64,000 nucleotides of DNA from Hyphomonadaceae bacterium (GTDB lineage Bacteria; Pseudomonadota; Alphaproteobacteria; Caulobacterales; Hyphomonadaceae). Below, piece after piece: positions 61,595 to 64,000 of the stretch. Within the stretch, counting starts at the first letter, position 1; every line of letters starts with the position of its first letter. Below the pieces are notes generated by a model, which was not told the origin of the DNA, did no database searches, and worked only from the letters and a program-made list of their open reading frames with translations. Location: assembly GCA_028285145.1 (NCBI GenBank), contig JANQQC010000047.1, positions 177,224 to 241,223 on the forward strand, read 5' to 3'. The translations under genes were made by a program, and so were the position numbers.

Positions 61595-62659
61595 ATGACC
61601 GCATCGCCTCCTTCCATCTCCATTGTCGGTGCCGGCGTGATCGGCCTGTCCTGCGCCTGGACGCTCGCCCGGAGAGGGGCATCCGTCACACTCTACGATA
61701 AGGGCCAGCCAGGGCTTGGCGCGAGTTGGGCGGCTGCGGGCATGCTGGCCCCGGCCTTTGAATGCGGATCGGAGCCCGGCGCACATCCAGACCTTTTCGA
61801 GCTGTGCATTGCCGGCGCGGAGCTCTGGCCCGATTTTGCGGTCGAACTTGAGCGCCAGACCGGGGGAACCATCGGCTATGTTGCTGGCCCTTCTGTGGCC
61901 GTTGCCGAGACCGAAGAGGAAGCAGACGCCCTCAACCGCATGCGCGCGGCGCTTGAGAACGCCAACACTCCCTGCGAAGCGCTTTCGCCAGACGCTGCCA
62001 AGCAGATGGAGCCCGCACTGACCGGTCCGGTCTCGGCTGCGCTGGCGCTGCCGACTGACGGTCATGTCGACAATCGCGCGGTCTGCGAGGCGCTCGCCGC
62101 GGCCTGCGGCGCGGCCGGCGTGCGATTTGTCATGCAGCGCGCTGTTGAGCCAGGCGAAGACCTCGGGAGCGATGTCACGCTCTGGACAACAGGGGCCGAT
62201 CCAACCCTTGAAGGCGTAATGCCCGTAAAAGGGGCCGCTTTTTCCCTCCGCCCCTCCTCGTCTCTTCCAACTAGGGCCATCCGGTTCGGCGATGTTTACT
62301 TTACCCCGCACGCTGATCGCGTTGTCATCGGCGCGACGGTTGAGCCGGGCAAAACCGATCTCGAACCGAGCCGGGAAGCCATCGGACGGCTTCACGCGCG
62401 CGCCGCAGAAATCTGCGACGGAGTTGAGAGCGGTGTTCTGCAGATGCGCTGGGCCGGCGTTCGGCCGGCCACGGCAGATCATGCACCAATGATCGGACGA
62501 CGAGCGAATGGCGACTGGATTGCGACCGGGCATTATCGCAATGGGATTCTGCTCGCACCTATCACTGGTCAGATCATGGCCGACATGATCCTGCGCGATG
62601 AAGCCAGCTCGCTCGCCTCTGCCTTCTCGCCCGATCGCTTTGCCCCCGCGACGGCCTGA
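61595..62659 (+). CDS. thiO: FAD-dependent glycine/D-amino acid oxidase ThiO-like
   Basis: Flavoenzyme oxidising glycine or D-amino acids; ThiO makes iminoacetate for thiazole synthesis. The 354-residue product has the FAD motif VGAGVIGLSCAWTLARRG at residues 11-28, GASWAAAGMLAPAFE (substrate-loop region of the ThiO family), and a C-terminal WAGVRPATADHAPMIGR and TGHYRNGILLAPITGQIMADMI. No thiS, thiG or thiE is adjacent, and no TPP riboswitch is visible before it, so the role in thiamine is not proven. ATG 61595 follows AAGGGA. Confidence 0.85.
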   Translation: MTASPPSISIVGAGVIGLSCAWTLARRGASVTLYDKGQPGLGASWAAAGMLAPAFECGSEPGAHPDLFELCIAGAELWPDFAVELERQTGGTIGYVAGPSVAVAETEEEADALNRMRAALENANTPCEALSPDAAKQMEPALTGPVSAALALPTDGHVDNRAVCEALAAACGAAGVRFVMQRAVEPGEDLGSDVTLWTTGADPTLEGVMPVKGAAFSLRPSSSLPTRAIRFGDVYFTPHADRVVIGATVEPGKTDLEPSREAIGRLHARAAEICDGVESGVLQMRWAGVRPATADHAPMIGRRANGDWIATGHYRNGILLAPITGQIMADMILRDEASSLASAFSPDRFAPATA

Positions 62660-62723
62660 CGCCGCGTCTGCGCTGGACGGCGCACCGGCCGCCGCATAAA
62701 TCTCTGTGCAAAGGGAGAGCCAC

Positions 62724-63896
62724 ATGCACCAGATCGCGCCGATGAGCGAAGACCAGATGGCGATCAAGGACGCCGTTGCGCGCACCTGCGCCCAGTTTGA
62801 CGATGAATACTGGTCCAAGACCGATGAGACCGGCGACTGGCCGGAAGCCTTTTGCGATGCGATGGCCGAGGGTGGTTGGCTTGGCGTCGCCTTCCCCGAA
62901 GAGTATGGCGGTGCCGGGCTTGGTCTGACCGAAGCCTCGCTCATGATGCAGACGGTGACGCGATCCGGGGCTGGTTTTTCCGGCGCATCGGCGATCCACC
63001 TGAACATCTTCGGGCCAAAGCCGCTGGAGAAGTTCGGGACCGAAGAACAAAAGCAGGAAAACTTGCCGAAGATCATCTCCGGTCAGGAGAAGATGTGTTT
63101 TGCGGTCACCGAACCAAATTCGGGGCTGGATACGTCCTCGCTGGAGACAAAGGCCGAGCGCACCAATTCCGGCTACACGATCAATGGCCGCAAGATCTGG
63201 ACGACCGGCGCGCAGCGGGCCGACAAGATCCTGATCATCGCGCGCACCACGCCAAAAGAAGAATGCGCCAAACCTTATCTCGGTCTGTCACTATTCTACA
63301 CAGATCTCGACCGCGGCAAGATCGATGCGAACCCGATCCCGAAAATGGGCCGGAAGGCGGTTGAATGTAACACCCTCTTCATTGACGGGCTGGAAGTGCC
63401 GAAAGAGCACTTGATCGGCGAGGAAGGCGCGGGCTTCAAATACCTCATTCAGGGTCTGAATCCGGAACGGGTCCTGTTTGCCGTGGAAGCCGTGGGGCTT
63501 GGCTTCGCGGCGCTGGAGCGCGCGGCGACCTACGCCAATGAGCGCATCGTTTTCGGTCGGCCCATCGGTCAGAATCAGGGCGTTGCCCACCCGCTCGCGA
63601 AAGCCTGGGCGGAACTGTCGGCAGCTGAAATGCTGGCTTACAAGGCCGCGTCCCTGTTCGATGCCGGCGAGGAATGCGGCGCGGAAGCCAATGCCTCGAA
63701 GTATCTCGGGGCCGAGGCTGGATTCCGGGCCTGCGAGAGCGCAGTGCTGGCCCATGGCGGCATGGGCTATGCGAAAGAGTATCAAGTGGAACGCTATATG
63801 CGCGAAGCGATGCTGGCGCGGATCGCCCCGGTCAGCCGGGAGATGATCCTGAACTTCGTCGCCGAGCGCGTGCTGGGCCTTCCGAAAAGCTATTAG
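62724..63896 (+). CDS. Acyl-CoA dehydrogenase
   Basis: FAD enzyme introducing the alpha-beta double bond into an acyl-CoA. The 390-residue product has the N-terminal helical domain (WLGVAFPEEYGGAGLGLTEASLMMQ), then CFAVTEPNSGLDTSSLETKAER, INGRKIWTTGAQRADKILIIART, the C-terminal RIVFGRPIGQNQGVAHPLAKAWAEL and LAHGGMGYAKEYQVERYMREA, typical of the family. ATG 62724 follows GGGAGAG. Specificity unknown; it could serve leucine or fatty acid degradation together with the other CoA genes of the window. Confidence 0.92.
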   Translation: MHQIAPMSEDQMAIKDAVARTCAQFDDEYWSKTDETGDWPEAFCDAMAEGGWLGVAFPEEYGGAGLGLTEASLMMQTVTRSGAGFSGASAIHLNIFGPKPLEKFGTEEQKQENLPKIISGQEKMCFAVTEPNSGLDTSSLETKAERTNSGYTINGRKIWTTGAQRADKILIIARTTPKEECAKPYLGLSLFYTDLDRGKIDANPIPKMGRKAVECNTLFIDGLEVPKEHLIGEEGAGFKYLIQGLNPERVLFAVEAVGLGFAALERAATYANERIVFGRPIGQNQGVAHPLAKAWAELSAAEMLAYKAASLFDAGEECGAEANASKYLGAEAGFRACESAVLAHGGMGYAKEYQVERYMREAMLARIAPVSREMILNFVAERVLGLPKSY

Positions 63897-64000
63897 CGCG
63901 GAGGCCAGCACGTTTGCCCGGCCTGTGCGAGGCACATCCGGTGGGAGAGTTGGGTTTTGGGTAAAGTGGCGGGGCTAGCCGGGGTCGAGGAGCGGGCGTG
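63897..64000. other. End of window, no assignable gene
   Basis: The last 104 bases follow the acyl-CoA dehydrogenase stop. A GTG at 63998-64000 preceded by GAGGAG could start a further plus-strand gene that runs off the end, but it cannot be tested here. Confidence 0.3.

Noticed and set aside
61535..63076. 513-residue minus-strand open frame
   Set aside because: It is antisense to thiO and the acyl-CoA dehydrogenase, both with full family motifs.
1..64000. CRISPR arrays, tRNA, rRNA, IS elements, integrases and reverse transcriptase
   Set aside because: No regularly spaced direct repeats, cloverleaf or T-loop signatures, or transposase/integrase/RT motifs were seen.
63998..64000. GTG start of a next gene after GAGGAG
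   Set aside because: The window ends there, so no coding sequence can be tested.

Overview
This 64 kb window is chromosomal sequence from an alphaproteobacterium, most plausibly a Hyphomonadaceae/Maricaulales-type marine or aquatic member. The supporting evidence is the alphaproteobacterial Tol-Pal gene order running into tilS, a GapR (DUF2312) nucleoid protein gene, a 41-residue zinc-free type L36 gene, a metX-metW pair, a MotA gene without an adjacent MotB, high GC with many TTG/GTG starts, and heat-shock-type promoters before both rpoH and dnaK. The genus cannot be fixed from the sequence alone. No rRNA, tRNA, CRISPR array, insertion sequence, integrase or phage gene was seen. Nearly all of the window is ordinary core chromosome with dense, often overlapping genes.

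Layout. 1-7 kb: minus-strand Tol-Pal envelope cluster (ybgC, tolQ, tolR, tolA, tolB, pal, cpoB) ending in tilS. 7-14.6 kb: a small zinc-ribbon gene, an orphan, purA, an MltA-type lytic transglycosylase, a long glutathione-transferase-like protein, O-acetylhomoserine sulfhydrylase and an acyl-CoA synthetase. 14.6-16.4 kb: the most unusual gene, an exported caspase-like protease fused to a formylglycine-generating-enzyme (FGE) fold domain whose base composition differs from the caspase half. 16.4-21.4 kb: rRNA/tRNA methyltransferase, an orphan membrane protein, a short-chain dehydrogenase, rpoH and rluD. 21.4-30.3 kb: PhoD phosphatase, sulfotransferase, exported lactonase-like metallohydrolase, hisI, a CoA-transferase divergent from HMG-CoA lyase, a gene-free structured stretch (27.6-27.97 kb), a methyltransferase, and a fatty acid hydroxylase co-transcribed with a TetR regulator under a perfect 20-bp palindrome.

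30.3-45.7 kb: dnaK, an orphan lipoprotein, metX-metW, hisC-tyrC, panD, a Kef-type K+/H+ antiporter, dehydrogenases, gapR, hydrolases and rpmJ. 45.8-57.4 kb: lytic transglycosylase with a peptidoglycan-binding domain, an MFS transporter, motA, a Na+/H+ antiporter with a nucleotide-binding tail, an amino acid permease with regulatory tail domains, yebC, a DsbA-family thioredoxin and a BepA-like M48 protease. 57.4-61.1 kb: a complete ferric iron ABC importer (fbpABC order on the minus strand) with a Fur-like box. 61.3-64 kb: a small orphan, a glycine oxidase-like flavoenzyme and an acyl-CoA dehydrogenase.

Functional themes: envelope maintenance (Tol-Pal, three peptidoglycan or envelope proteases, DsbA), heat shock (rpoH and dnaK, both with sigma-32-like promoters, so RpoH probably controls itself and dnaK), methionine, histidine, tyrosine and pantothenate biosynthesis, and ion homeostasis. 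No multi-gene defence or mobile system is visible; the best candidate for something undescribed is the caspase-FGE protein, followed by the structured gene-free region at 27.6 kb and the orphan lipoproteins.
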